NCBI GenBank assembly: GCA_016294075.1
Contig: JAEDCQ010000005.1
Span: forward strand, 1-64,000
Origin: Lachnospiraceae bacterium
GTDB taxonomy: Bacteria; Bacillota; Clostridia; Lachnospirales; Lachnospiraceae
DNA length: 64,000 nucleotides
Direction of reading: 5' to 3'
Positions 1 through 8,752 of the stretch are shown here, in pieces. The translations under genes were made by a program, and so were the position numbers. The notes beneath the pieces were generated by a model. The model searched no databases. It saw only the letters and a program-made list of their open reading frames with translations, and was not told the origin of the DNA. Within the stretch, counting starts at the first letter, position 1; each line of letters starts with the position of its first letter.

Positions 1-243
1 GTGCAGCACACCCTTTTGGGGGTGCGTCTTGTATTATATTAATGCGTCTGGGGTGCATAATATCTTTTTTATGTCTTTTATACCCCGCTAACCCTGTTTT
101 AACATGCTAAAAATCAGCCGATTGGACAATATCAGTGTATCCTTATTGATTATACCCCGCTTACAGCAGTTAGCAGGGTATTTTTTGCATGATGTATCCC
201 TATAATATACTTTGCAATTTCATTCACTTAGATCACGCCTATC
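1..243. other. Non-coding stretch with three hairpins
   Basis: No gene is visible. Three hairpins can be read. Positions 6-13 pair with 18-25 with one mismatch. Positions 34-43 pair imperfectly with about 54-62 and are followed by a T run, which would suit a plus-strand terminator for a gene left of the window. The arm at 152-163 pairs with 171-181 with one mismatch and runs into TTTTTT at 181-186. The third uses a TACCCCGC core that recurs near 33.6 kb and 34.9 kb, so it may be a dispersed element and not a dedicated terminator. Confidence 0.5.
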
Positions 244-1509
244 TTATTCCGGCTCTGCGATTCTCGTAACACCGACAAATACATCGGAAATGGTATACCA
301 TGTCGGATAATCGGTAACTCCCGTCGCAGGAAGGTCAAAGATGCTCTGGAATGTCCGGACTGCTTCGGCGGTGCGTTCCCCATAAATTCCATCCGGTGTA
401 ATCCTTGGGATGGCCGGGTAGTTGCGTGAAATCCGGTTAAGCTGTTCCTGAAGCTGATACACCTTTTGACCGGACGAGCCAATCGTTAATTCGTATCCCG
501 GGTAAGAAGAAGGAACACCGCTGATTGCCTGTGAGGTATTAATATAAATGTCATTTCCGTAGTAATAGCGGAGAATATCAATTGCATCATAGCCTTCATC
601 CCCTAAATATTTACTTCCCCATTGACTGAGACCACTGCAATTGACACGGATGCCGTCACAATAAGAGGCAAGAAGCGGCTGCTGTATTCCCGGACGGGAC
701 AGATAATTGGCAAACACGGTATCAACCAGATAGTCAATATTGGAATAAATATTACGTCCGTATACCCATTTCTGGTCATATGCCGTACTGGAGGTAATCG
801 TAAAATTGTAAAAACGGTTGCGATACCACTCCGTATACACACGGTTTAAAGTAAAGGACATAATTGCCAGAATGTTTGCATAAATTGAACTTTCAGGCCA
901 TGTGGCATATATTTCGTTACATGCAACATTCTTAATATAGTCTTTATAGGTTACATAGTAGTTGGGAGCGGATGCATCATTCGGAAGGCCGTCGTGTACA
1001 ACAATATATTCCGGAATAACAACACGGTTTAAAACAATTTCACCGGTTTCCGGAACTGTTTTTATCTCTGCCTCCGGTATTTTCGGGGGATATTCTGCGT
1101 ACAGGGTATGTGCTGCAATATCAATATCTTCCGTAACCTCTTCTTCATTTTCGGGAAGCGGGATCATATGAATATCCTGAATGGCTTTTACATCCGGCAG
1201 AATCTGAGCACCTGTAAGATATACCGTCTCATATCCGGGAGCGGAAACCGTAAGATTATATTCGGTGTACGGCATGCTGCTTTCCGGCGTGAGGCTGTAT
1301 TCAAGCGGTGGTGCAGGCAGGGACACGGTCTCGGTCTGACCGGATGAGTCAGTGAGAATCTGTTCTAAAATATTACGTTCTCCGGGTTGTGTATTTTGGA
1401 TTGTTACGGTTGCGTTTGTAATGGGAATATAATTTCTCTGAGACAGGACATTTACCTGCAAGGTTCCGATATCCGGAAGGTCTGCATTATTCGATAAAGA
1501 AAAATCCAT
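244..1509 (-). CDS. SpoIID-like protein with C-terminal peptidoglycan-binding domain
   Basis: The 421-residue product has three parts. Residues about 15-100 look like a beta-sandwich of the carboxypeptidase-regulatory or CNA-B type. Residues about 180-330 resemble the SpoIID/LytB domain: YKDYIKNVACNEIYATWP corresponds to the family's catalytic-glutamate region, and CSGLSQWGSKYL matches the conserved SQWG block followed by an ILRYYYG tail. Residues about 345-410 are a PG_binding_1 module (GQKVYQLQEQL, DGIYGERTAEAVRTFQ). SpoIID proteins cleave denuded glycan strands. No signal peptide or membrane segment is visible, so the protein may act inside the mother cell or leave by an unusual route. It is transcribed away from the operon starting at 1637. 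The fold assignments are by eye. Confidence 0.7.
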   Translation of the reverse strand: MDFSLSNNADLPDIGTLQVNVLSQRNYIPITNATVTIQNTQPGERNILEQILTDSSGQTETVSLPAPPLEYSLTPESSMPYTEYNLTVSAPGYETVYLTGAQILPDVKAIQDIHMIPLPENEEEVTEDIDIAAHTLYAEYPPKIPEAEIKTVPETGEIVLNRVVIPEYIVVHDGLPNDASAPNYYVTYKDYIKNVACNEIYATWPESSIYANILAIMSFTLNRVYTEWYRNRFYNFTITSSTAYDQKWVYGRNIYSNIDYLVDTVFANYLSRPGIQQPLLASYCDGIRVNCSGLSQWGSKYLGDEGYDAIDILRYYYGNDIYINTSQAISGVPSSYPGYELTIGSSGQKVYQLQEQLNRISRNYPAIPRITPDGIYGERTAEAVRTFQSIFDLPATGVTDYPTWYTISDVFVGVTRIAEPE

Positions 1510-1582
1510 ATGGGCTCCATAAAATCATACTTATATTACAATATGCAAAATAAAAGTATTAGTTCCGAAAAACGCGGTTTTG

Positions 1583-1612
1583 TTGCAAAATACCTTGAAT
1601 TAATGGTATACT
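1583..1612 (+). promoter_or_regulatory. Sigma-A-type promoter of the DUF5717 operon
   Basis: TTGCAA at 1583-1588 and TATACT at 1607-1612 are separated by 18 bases. TG at 1604-1605 makes it an extended -10. The predicted transcript start near 1619 leaves a short leader before the first gene. Confidence 0.6.
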
Positions 1613-1636
1613 GAAACAGAATATATTAAAAGGCAG

Positions 1637-4600
1637 GTGGGGGAGTTGACAGACAAGATTTCGAGGTATATAAACGGCGAATTTGACTATGAAAGCGGTT
1701 CGCTTGTTTTTTCCTGCTCAAAAATTGAGATTAATATAAGGCAGGGCGAAACAGTCAATGGCTCCTTTACGATAGAAGAACAGTCCGGCAGAGAAGTTTC
1801 GGGACAAGTTTATTCCACTAATCTTATACTCAACTGCCCAAAAGAGAATTTTGCGGGAAAAGAGACGGAAGTTTCATACTGTGTGGATGCAACAGGAAAG
1901 ATACCCGGTGATGTGATAAAGGGAGAAATTCAGATTATCAGTGATATGGGGGAATATGTTATCCCTTATGTCATTAATGTGATTCATGAAACAATAGAAT
2001 CCTCAATAGGAAATATAAAGAATTTATTTCATTTTGCAAATCTTGCCAAAAGCAATTGGGAGGAAGCTGTCAAGCTTTTTTATCATGATAATTTTATTTC
2101 TGTTTTAACGGGGAATGATGCACGTTACAGAAGTCTGTATAAAGGGTTAACGGTGTGCGGAAATCCAAACCGTAATCTGGAAGAATTCTTAATCGGTATC
2201 AATAAGAAAAAGGCGATAGAATTCGAGGTTGACAAAAATGTCATTAAATTAATCAATCCGGACAGCCATTCCCAGCAGACACTGCGTATCAGCCGTGTGG
2301 GCTGGGGGTATTTAAAGCTGAGAGTAGAGGCGGAAGGCAGCTTTATTATACCGGAACGCAGGATGCTTACGGATGATGATTTTTTAGGTAATATATGTGA
2401 ATACCATTTTTACATAGATGAGAATGCTCTGCATGAGGGGAATAATTTCGGGCGCATCCGCTTTTACCACAGCTACGGAAGCTTTGAAACAACAGTGCGG
2501 GTTATAAGACGTCTTGAAGGGAAAAAGCTACATGCGTCCCATCGCGATAAAAGACTTACTTATTCTTTGACAAGATACTATCTTGATTTCAGAATGAAGA
2601 GATTATCCATGCAAAAATGGTTCGCCCAGACAAAAGAACTTCTGGAGCATTATCGAAATCCGGAATCAGACAATATTGACAGCAGTCTGTTTGAGGCTCA
2701 CCTTTTGATTACACAGGAGCATTATAATGAGGCAAAATGGATATTGGATCATGCAGTACAAGACCCTGAACGTCTGGATGATACAAGATACTGTTATTAT
2801 TTATATTTAACCTCTCTGTACAATGCGGATGAATACTATGCGCGTCAGATAGCAGATAAGGTGATGGCGATTTATAAAAAGAATCCCGGCAATTGGCGTA
2901 TTGCGTGGCTTTCATTATTCTTACAGGGAAATTCAAATAAAAATGCGGCAGCAAGATGGAACTTTGCATTGCAGCAGATAGAAAACGGTTGTTGCAGTCC
3001 GGTATTTTACCTGGAGGCACTGCAGATTTTGAATAATGAGCCTTCACTGCTTATTCATTTGGAGGAAGCTGAACTGCGTCTTTTACAATTCGGAGCCAAA
3101 GTACAGTTCCTTTCTTCGGAACTGATGCAGCAGATTACGGATATTGCAGCAAGAACCAAAAAATACGATGTCCGTTTAGTGCGGATTTTGATGATGATCT
3201 ATAAGAGCAGGCCAAAGGAGGAAACTCTGCGCGTAATTTGTATGCTCCTTATGAAAGGGGAACGTTGTGATAAAGAGTGCTTTTGCTGGTATGAAAAGGG
3301 CGTGGAGCAGAATCTGGCAATTACCAAGCTGTATGAATATTACATGCTGAGTATGGATTTGGAAGCAGAGCATGAAATACAGAAAAAGGCGTTGATGTAT
3401 TTCTCTTATCAGTGCACATTACCCGGAGAATATGTGGCATACCTGTATCATTATGTGGCAAGGTACAAAGACAAGCTTGGCGGGCTTTATGAAGCATATC
3501 AGCCGCAGATTGCACGATTTCTTGTAAAACAATTATATGCAGGAAAAATCAATAAGGACCTTGCCTATTTGTATCAGGAAGTGCTTCTTAAAGAAATGGC
3601 GACTCCGGATAATATACAGCAGTTTGCAGAGCTTATGTTTGTAAACCGAATCACGGTCGATAATCCGCGTATTACCGGTATTGTTGTCCGGGATGACAGA
3701 ATGTGTGAAGAGATGGTTTATCCGGTAGTAAATCAGAACGCTTTTGTAAAGCTGTTTAGTAACGAACACACAATCTTTCTTGAAGACATGGACGGAAACC
3801 GTTATTTCGGGATGCAGGATTATCAGACGGAGTGCTATTTCCTGCCGCGTAAAATCGCTGCGTGGATAAACGATTATGCAAAAGACAGTATTCCGTTTAA
3901 TCTCTATATATGCGGCGGTAACAGGGAATTTCTTACGGTTACTCCAAGGAATGTAGAGCGCTGCCGTTATCTGCTGCCATTAAAAGAGCTGGAAGAGGAA
4001 TATAGGCAGATTATATGCATGAGTCTGCTGAATTATTATTTTGAACAGGACCGGACGCAGAATCTGGAGACAATTCTCCAAAATATCGAACCGCTCAGGG
4101 TTCCGTATAAGAACAGAAATGAAGTTGTAAAGTATTTATCCATTTACGGTTTTTACAAAAAAGCATACGATTTTACTGTTTCATACGGACCGGAAAATAT
4201 AGAAGCAAAAACAATTGTGCGTTTCTGCAGTCAGTTTTTGGAGCAGGAAGAAGTGCTGGAGAACCGTGCAATGACCTGTATGCTTTACAGTGCTTTTGAG
4301 CGTGGAAAATATAATGAGATTGTTTTAGAGTATCTGATTCGCAGCTATAAGGGACTTTCCAAAAATCTGCGTAATATATGGAAAGCAGCAGTCAGCTTCG
4401 AGGTGGATGATTATGCAATCTGTGAACGCCTTTTACTGCAGACTTTGCAGACAAGCGCATTTCTCGGAGATGAAGAACAAATATATAAGAACTTTGTGCG
4501 CAGTGCAGTAAAAACGGATATAAATCTGGCATATCTTTCTTATAAGAGCTATGAGTATCTGGTTCATGACCGCATAGCCCAGGAGTACGTGTTTGAGGGA

Positions 4601-5200
4601 ATTGACTCTCTGTACGGATTATACAAGGAAGTGCCGGATGTATGTATGCTGTCGTATCTTAAATTTTACAGTCAGAAGGTATCACAGCTTTCGGAAACGC
4701 AGCAGAAAATGTGTGAGACTTTTTTACATATTTTATATGGCGGGAAAAATATTATTATGCCGTTTTTTGCGGAGTATAAAGAACTGTCCACTGATGCTGC
4801 ACAGATTGCAAACAGTGTTATAATCGAATATAAAGGGAATCCGAAAAGCACAGTGGTCATTCATTACATAATCAGCAGGGAAGAGGAAGAGAACAGTGAT
4901 TATGTACGGGAAGAAATGAAAAATATGTTTGACGGAATTTTTGTAAAGGAATTTCTTTTATTCTTCGGAGAAACACTTCAATATTATGTAACGGAAGCTC
5001 ATGCGAACAGAGAACAGCTTACCGAGAGCGGTACAATACAAAAAAGTGATGCTTTGCCGGAATATTCTTCCGACCGCTATGCAATGGTAAATGATATAGC
5101 AATTGCAACAACCTTAAAAGACTACAGCACTGCCAGAGAATTGCTGCGTGAGTATGCTAAGAAGGACTTTATGGCTGAATCTCTGTTCAGCCTGCAATAG
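1637..5200 (+). CDS. DUF5717 family protein (large, unknown function)
   Basis: The product has 1187 residues and no recognisable enzyme motif. The first 300 residues are mostly beta-strand, with two stretches that look like immunoglobulin-like or bacterial Ig folds. From about residue 300 onward it is mostly alpha-helical with aromatic and leucine-rich helix pairs, like a TPR or other solenoid. No signal peptide or convincing membrane helix is seen, so it is probably cytoplasmic. I recognise it as DUF5717, a family found next to DUF5716 in Lachnospiraceae. The GTG at 1637 has little Shine-Dalgarno sequence. The TTG at 1646 sits correctly behind AGGTGGGGG and gives MTDKISRYI, so translation may really begin there. 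It is the first gene of a four-gene operon and its stop is followed closely by DUF5716. The function is unknown; a scaffold role is inference. Confidence 0.72.
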   Translation: MGELTDKISRYINGEFDYESGSLVFSCSKIEINIRQGETVNGSFTIEEQSGREVSGQVYSTNLILNCPKENFAGKETEVSYCVDATGKIPGDVIKGEIQIISDMGEYVIPYVINVIHETIESSIGNIKNLFHFANLAKSNWEEAVKLFYHDNFISVLTGNDARYRSLYKGLTVCGNPNRNLEEFLIGINKKKAIEFEVDKNVIKLINPDSHSQQTLRISRVGWGYLKLRVEAEGSFIIPERRMLTDDDFLGNICEYHFYIDENALHEGNNFGRIRFYHSYGSFETTVRVIRRLEGKKLHASHRDKRLTYSLTRYYLDFRMKRLSMQKWFAQTKELLEHYRNPESDNIDSSLFEAHLLITQEHYNEAKWILDHAVQDPERLDDTRYCYYLYLTSLYNADEYYARQIADKVMAIYKKNPGNWRIAWLSLFLQGNSNKNAAARWNFALQQIENGCCSPVFYLEALQILNNEPSLLIHLEEAELRLLQFGAKVQFLSSELMQQITDIAARTKKYDVRLVRILMMIYKSRPKEETLRVICMLLMKGERCDKECFCWYEKGVEQNLAITKLYEYYMLSMDLEAEHEIQKKALMYFSYQCTLPGEYVAYLYHYVARYKDKLGGLYEAYQPQIARFLVKQLYAGKINKDLAYLYQEVLLKEMATPDNIQQFAELMFVNRITVDNPRITGIVVRDDRMCEEMVYPVVNQNAFVKLFSNEHTIFLEDMDGNRYFGMQDYQTECYFLPRKIAAWINDYAKDSIPFNLYICGGNREFLTVTPRNVERCRYLLPLKELEEEYRQIICMSLLNYYFEQDRTQNLETILQNIEPLRVPYKNRNEVVKYLSIYGFYKKAYDFTVSYGPENIEAKTIVRFCSQFLEQEEVLENRAMTCMLYSAFERGKYNEIVLEYLIRSYKGLSKNLRNIWKAAVSFEVDDYAICERLLLQTLQTSAFLGDEEQIYKNFVRSAVKTDINLAYLSYKSYEYLVHDRIAQEYVFEGIDSLYGLYKEVPDVCMLSYLKFYSQKVSQLSETQQKMCETFLHILYGGKNIIMPFFAEYKELSTDAAQIANSVIIEYKGNPKSTVVIHYIISREEEENSDYVREEMKNMFDGIFVKEFLLFFGETLQYYVTEAHANREQLTESGTIQKSDALPEYSSDRYAMVNDIAIATTLKDYSTARELLREYAKKDFMAESLFSLQ

Positions 5201-5221
5201 ATGCCGGATAAGGGGACGAAT

Positions 5222-6481
5222 ATGATTTTAGCGAATGACAGAATGATAATAGGATATGACCTTTCCTACCAATATGCCCAGATATCCTATTGTCGCCAAA
5301 ACGGGGATACGCCGGAAACATATGCTATGGTCGGCGGCACCAGACAATACAATATACCGGTCTGTTTGTTTAAGCGCAAAGAAGTAAATCAATGGTTCCT
5401 CGGAAAGGAAGCAGTAGCCTTTTCCGGGCAGGAAGAGGGGACTATGCTTGACGGTCTGCTTGAGGCTGCCTTGGAAAATGAAGAAACATACATTGGAGAG
5501 GAATGCTTTGAAAGTGTTGCGCTGCTTGCATTATTCGTGAAAAGAAGCCTTTATCTGCCCGGAAAAGAATGCAGACCGGATAAGGTTTCGGGAATCATGT
5601 TTACGGTTCCGCAGTTATCCGAAAAGATGGTTTCTGTATTGCAGAAGCTTATTGTCCTGTTGAATCTACCCAATTGCAGGATTCTCTTTCAAAGCAGGGA
5701 AGAGAGTATCTATCATTATATGGTACATCAGCCGAAAGAACTATGGAATGATGACGTGTTGTTATATGACAACATCAATAACCGGATGAAAAGCTATCGG
5801 TTTATGAAAAATGAAAAAACAAGACCGGTTGTGGCGTTTGTGGAAGAGGCTGACCACGGTCTGCTTTCGGGAGATGCACAGGAAAAGGACGGCCAGTTCT
5901 TTCAGATTGTACAAAGTACGGCATCCGATATATCCAATTGTGTATTCCTTCTTGGCGAAGGCTTTAACGGTGACTGGTGTCAGGAATCGCTCAGGCTGCT
6001 GTGCCATAACAGAAGAGTGTTTAAAGGAAATGATTTATATAGTAAAGGCGCCTGTTTTGGCATGCAGGAACGTATGAATGACCAAGAGAGTCAACATATG
6101 ATTTTCCTCGGAAGGGATAAATTAAAAACCAATGTCGGAATGGAGGTATCCAGACAGGGAGAAGATTCCTATCTGGCTATTCTGGACGGAGGAGAAAACT
6201 GGTATGAGTGTCATAAAAAATGGGACGTTATTTTACGGGAAGGAAACAGTATCAGATTAAAATTGACGCCGTTAGATGGCAGAAATGTCAGATATGTGGA
6301 GATAGTATTGGACGGGCTACCCATAAGAGAACCTAAAATGACAAGGCTTCATTTAGAAGCCAAAATGCTCAATACAGGAACGCTTCAGCTTGAGATTTCA
6401 GATATGGGCTTCGGTGATTTTGCACCTGCCTCATCCTTAAATTTCATTCAGCAGATTGATATTATGCCGGGAGGAAGGTAA
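5222..6481 (+). CDS. DUF5716 family protein, actin/Hsp70-like fold suspected
   Basis: An in-frame ATG at 5201 directly follows the upstream stop, but the ATG at 5222 has AAGGGG seven bases upstream and is the better start (419 residues). The N-terminus MIIGYDLSYQYAQIS (residues 8-22) has the position and shape of the phosphate-1 loop of actin/Hsp70/sugar-kinase proteins. A second block VLLYDNINNR (about residues 178-187) sits where phosphate-2 would be, and VFLLGEGFNGDWCQESL followed by KGACFG (about residues 240-275) resembles the Hsp70 adenosine motif. Key glycines are replaced, so ATP hydrolysis is uncertain. The last 130 residues form a separate beta-rich domain. Its stop overlaps the next ATG (TAATG), which points to translational coupling. 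The family is officially of unknown function; the fold call is my inference. Confidence 0.65.
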   Translation: MILANDRMIIGYDLSYQYAQISYCRQNGDTPETYAMVGGTRQYNIPVCLFKRKEVNQWFLGKEAVAFSGQEEGTMLDGLLEAALENEETYIGEECFESVALLALFVKRSLYLPGKECRPDKVSGIMFTVPQLSEKMVSVLQKLIVLLNLPNCRILFQSREESIYHYMVHQPKELWNDDVLLYDNINNRMKSYRFMKNEKTRPVVAFVEEADHGLLSGDAQEKDGQFFQIVQSTASDISNCVFLLGEGFNGDWCQESLRLLCHNRRVFKGNDLYSKGACFGMQERMNDQESQHMIFLGRDKLKTNVGMEVSRQGEDSYLAILDGGENWYECHKKWDVILREGNSIRLKLTPLDGRNVRYVEIVLDGLPIREPKMTRLHLEAKMLNTGTLQLEISDMGFGDFAPASSLNFIQQIDIMPGGR

Positions 6482-7305
6482 TGGAAAATGTGATTTTATG
6501 TAACGGAAGCTATGCAGAAAATCCGTATCTTCCGGAGGGGGAGAATATCCGTTTGTTTTCCGTAGAAGAATTGTGCTGTTATTTATATAAAAATGCCTTT
6601 CTGATACAGGAGGATTTCTTCTCCGAGCTGTTGTTAAGATGGATTGGTGATGAACTAAGGCTGCCTGAGTGGGCAGAAAAGCTCCGTCTGTTTAAAGGAA
6701 AAGATAGTTCTGTACTGCATTCGATTGACTTCTTATTCCGCGCAACCGGCTATTATGGAGAAGAAGAAATAAGTCATGTCAGGGGCGTCCTGAAAGAAAG
6801 CAGCCATTTATCTGTTATGGAGCGCAGAAAAATCCGCGCGGATATGTACTGTAAGAAACAGCGTTATGCGATGGCAGCAGCAGAATATGAGTATCTGCTC
6901 AAAGAAACGGAAGAAGAACAGATAAAATTTCGTGCAAAGCTGTATCATAACCTGGGAGTTTGTCAGGCCGGTCTGTTTTTATATGATAAGGCGGCCGCAT
7001 CCTTTGGACAGGCATTTCAGATATATCCGAATACGGAAAGCTATGTGCAGTTTCTGACTGCTTTGAAGCTTGGCAACAGTCCTGAAGAATATCTGACATA
7101 TCTTTCCGCTCATCCTGAAAGCTATGAAGATTCCCTTGAGGTGGAAAGCCGCATCACAAGAGTAGAAGAATCCTGGGAAAAGATGCCGTTTCAGAATATG
7201 CTTCAGGAAATGACGGAAGAAGGAAATACAGCTTATTATGAAACGGTAAAGAAGCTGCTGAATCAGGCAAAGCAGGATTATATCAATATGGTGGATAAGA
7301 GGTAA
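6481..7305 (+). CDS. Hypothetical TPR-like protein of the DUF5717 operon
   Basis: This 274-residue, apparently cytoplasmic protein starts at an ATG overlapping the DUF5716 stop by one base. Residues about 120-200 contain helix pairs such as YAMAAAEYEYLL and LYHNLGVCQAGLFLYDKAAASF, which fit two tetratricopeptide repeats. I recognise no family for the N-terminal 110 residues. TPRs commonly bind partner proteins, and in this operon the most likely partners are the large DUF5717 protein or the suspected Hsp70-like DUF5716 protein. That pairing is inference from gene order. The next gene begins four bases after its stop. Confidence 0.6.
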   Translation: MENVILCNGSYAENPYLPEGENIRLFSVEELCCYLYKNAFLIQEDFFSELLLRWIGDELRLPEWAEKLRLFKGKDSSVLHSIDFLFRATGYYGEEEISHVRGVLKESSHLSVMERRKIRADMYCKKQRYAMAAAEYEYLLKETEEEQIKFRAKLYHNLGVCQAGLFLYDKAAASFGQAFQIYPNTESYVQFLTALKLGNSPEEYLTYLSAHPESYEDSLEVESRITRVEESWEKMPFQNMLQEMTEEGNTAYYETVKKLLNQAKQDYINMVDKR

Positions 7306-7309
7306 TTCT

Positions 7310-8581
7310 ATGGGGCTAATACGAAGCTTTTTAGACAGATTTTGGGGCAGAGATGAATATTTTGAAGAAGATGAACTGCTTTGGGATGAGGAGTATTTCT
7401 GGCAGGAGGAGCGTTCTTTAAATAAGGAAAAAGAGTCCACGGATACAAAACAGGATTTAAAAACAGAGGAAGAATGGGATTGGGATACGATTACGGATGA
7501 AAGGTCTTTTTTAAAGCTCAGTGATTCCTACCAGCGGGGAAAATATATCCGCAGTCTGGTTGAACAGGTGAAAAATGCTTCCGGTGAGCTGGATAAGCTT
7601 TCTTTTGAATATAACGTGGTAACGGCTGCCCTTAAAGATATGGACGAATTGGATGCCCTTCCTGTTACGGAAAAAGAGAAGGTTACGGAGTATGCAAAAA
7701 AAATCCTCTATTACGAAAAGGAAAGACAGGATTATCAAAATAAAAAAAGCAAAATAACGGAAAGCCAATATTACAGCATGGAGCAGTATGAGGAAAATGC
7801 TGATAAGATATACGAGGATATGCGTAAAGCGGAAAAATACCGTGAGTTGATACGCGATGATCTGAATCGCCTTGAGGGAGAAAAGCAGGCCTATCAATAT
7901 CGAAAGGGCGAGTATTCTCACGGTATTACAAACAGCAGGGGAATGGCAATGATATGTCTGCTGGCAATGGGGCTGCTTGGAATCATGCTTGCCATCATGC
8001 AGTTTGGGTTTGGAATGGAGGTAACGCTGGGGTATTTTATGACAATTATTGCAGGTGCGGTTGCCTTGACAGTTATTTATGTTCATTATCTGGATCAGGC
8101 AAAGGACTTAAAAAGAGCGGAGAAGGGCGTAAACCGCATTATTTTACTTCAGAATACGGTTAAAATACGATATGTTAATAACAGGAATCTTTTGGATTAT
8201 CTTTATTTGAAATACAATGTGAAAAGTGCAAAGGAATGGAAACGCCTTTGTGATTTGTATGAAGAGGAAAAGCGCGCACGTGAAATGAATGAACAGAATG
8301 AAGAGGATTTGGATTATTATCAGGCAGAATTGTTGAAGATTCTGCGTTGTTACCAGCTGAGTGATCCGAGACTGTGGGTGCGCTGCCCGCTTGCATTATA
8401 TGACCATAAAGAAATGGTAGAAATCCGGCATGCTCATATAATCAGACGTCAGAAGCTTCGTGCCCAGATGGATTACAATAAGCGTATGGCAAAGGAGGGA
8501 GAAAAGGAACTGCGCTCCCTGATAGCCGAATATCCGCAGTACAGCAGGGAAATTTTACAAATGATGGAGCGGTACGAGTAA
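7310..8581 (+). CDS. Membrane-anchored coiled-coil protein of the DUF5717 operon
   Basis: The 423-residue product begins with a very acidic, tryptophan-rich segment (residues about 15-70, for example DEYFEEDELLWDEEYFW). Charged heptad-rich stretches follow at about 85-205. Two adjacent hydrophobic helices (about 212-235 and 237-262) then form a membrane hairpin, and another charged coiled-coil region runs to the C-terminus. Both coiled-coil arms therefore lie on the same side, probably the cytoplasm. I know of no named family. It is the last gene of the operon, four bases behind the TPR-like gene, and could tether the DUF5716/DUF5717 proteins to the membrane. That role is inferred from topology and context only. 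Confidence 0.6.
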   Translation: MGLIRSFLDRFWGRDEYFEEDELLWDEEYFWQEERSLNKEKESTDTKQDLKTEEEWDWDTITDERSFLKLSDSYQRGKYIRSLVEQVKNASGELDKLSFEYNVVTAALKDMDELDALPVTEKEKVTEYAKKILYYEKERQDYQNKKSKITESQYYSMEQYEENADKIYEDMRKAEKYRELIRDDLNRLEGEKQAYQYRKGEYSHGITNSRGMAMICLLAMGLLGIMLAIMQFGFGMEVTLGYFMTIIAGAVALTVIYVHYLDQAKDLKRAEKGVNRIILLQNTVKIRYVNNRNLLDYLYLKYNVKSAKEWKRLCDLYEEEKRAREMNEQNEEDLDYYQAELLKILRCYQLSDPRLWVRCPLALYDHKEMVEIRHAHIIRRQKLRAQMDYNKRMAKEGEKELRSLIAEYPQYSREILQMMERYE

Positions 8582-8651
8582 GAGTCTTCGGAACGCTTCC
8601 GATAAATGCAGTTGACAGAAGGTCAGACATTTGCTAAGATGAGTCCGATAA

Positions 8652-8690
8652 TTACTTTATTGTGCTAAATTAATAAAGTAACAGCTTTTT
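8652..8690 (+). terminator. AT-rich terminator-like hairpin after the DUF5717 operon
   Basis: TTACTTTATT at 8652-8661 pairs with AATAAAGTAA at 8672-8681 and is followed shortly by CTTTTT. The stem is AT-rich, so termination may be incomplete. Confidence 0.45.
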
Positions 8691-8704
8691 AAAGATGTTT
8701 TCCG

Positions 8705-8730
8705 TACCGGATATGTATAGTAATCCGGTA
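8705..8730. promoter_or_regulatory. 8-bp dyad bracketing a -10-like box upstream of the ABC operon
   Basis: TACCGGAT (8705-8712) and ATCCGGTA (8723-8730) are perfect inverted arms around ATGTATAGTA, which contains TATAGT at 8716-8721. This arrangement would suit an operator laid over the promoter of the substrate-binding protein gene. No clear -35 box is seen. Confidence 0.4.
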
Positions 8731-8752
8731 AAAACAGAAGGAGGAGATTATT

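Noticed and set aside
6979..8086. Long minus-strand open frames (153 and 191 codons) opposite the DUF5717 operon genes
   Set aside because: They mirror A-rich coding sequence of the plus strand, give low-complexity hydrophobic or phenylalanine/isoleucine-rich products and lack ribosome binding sites.
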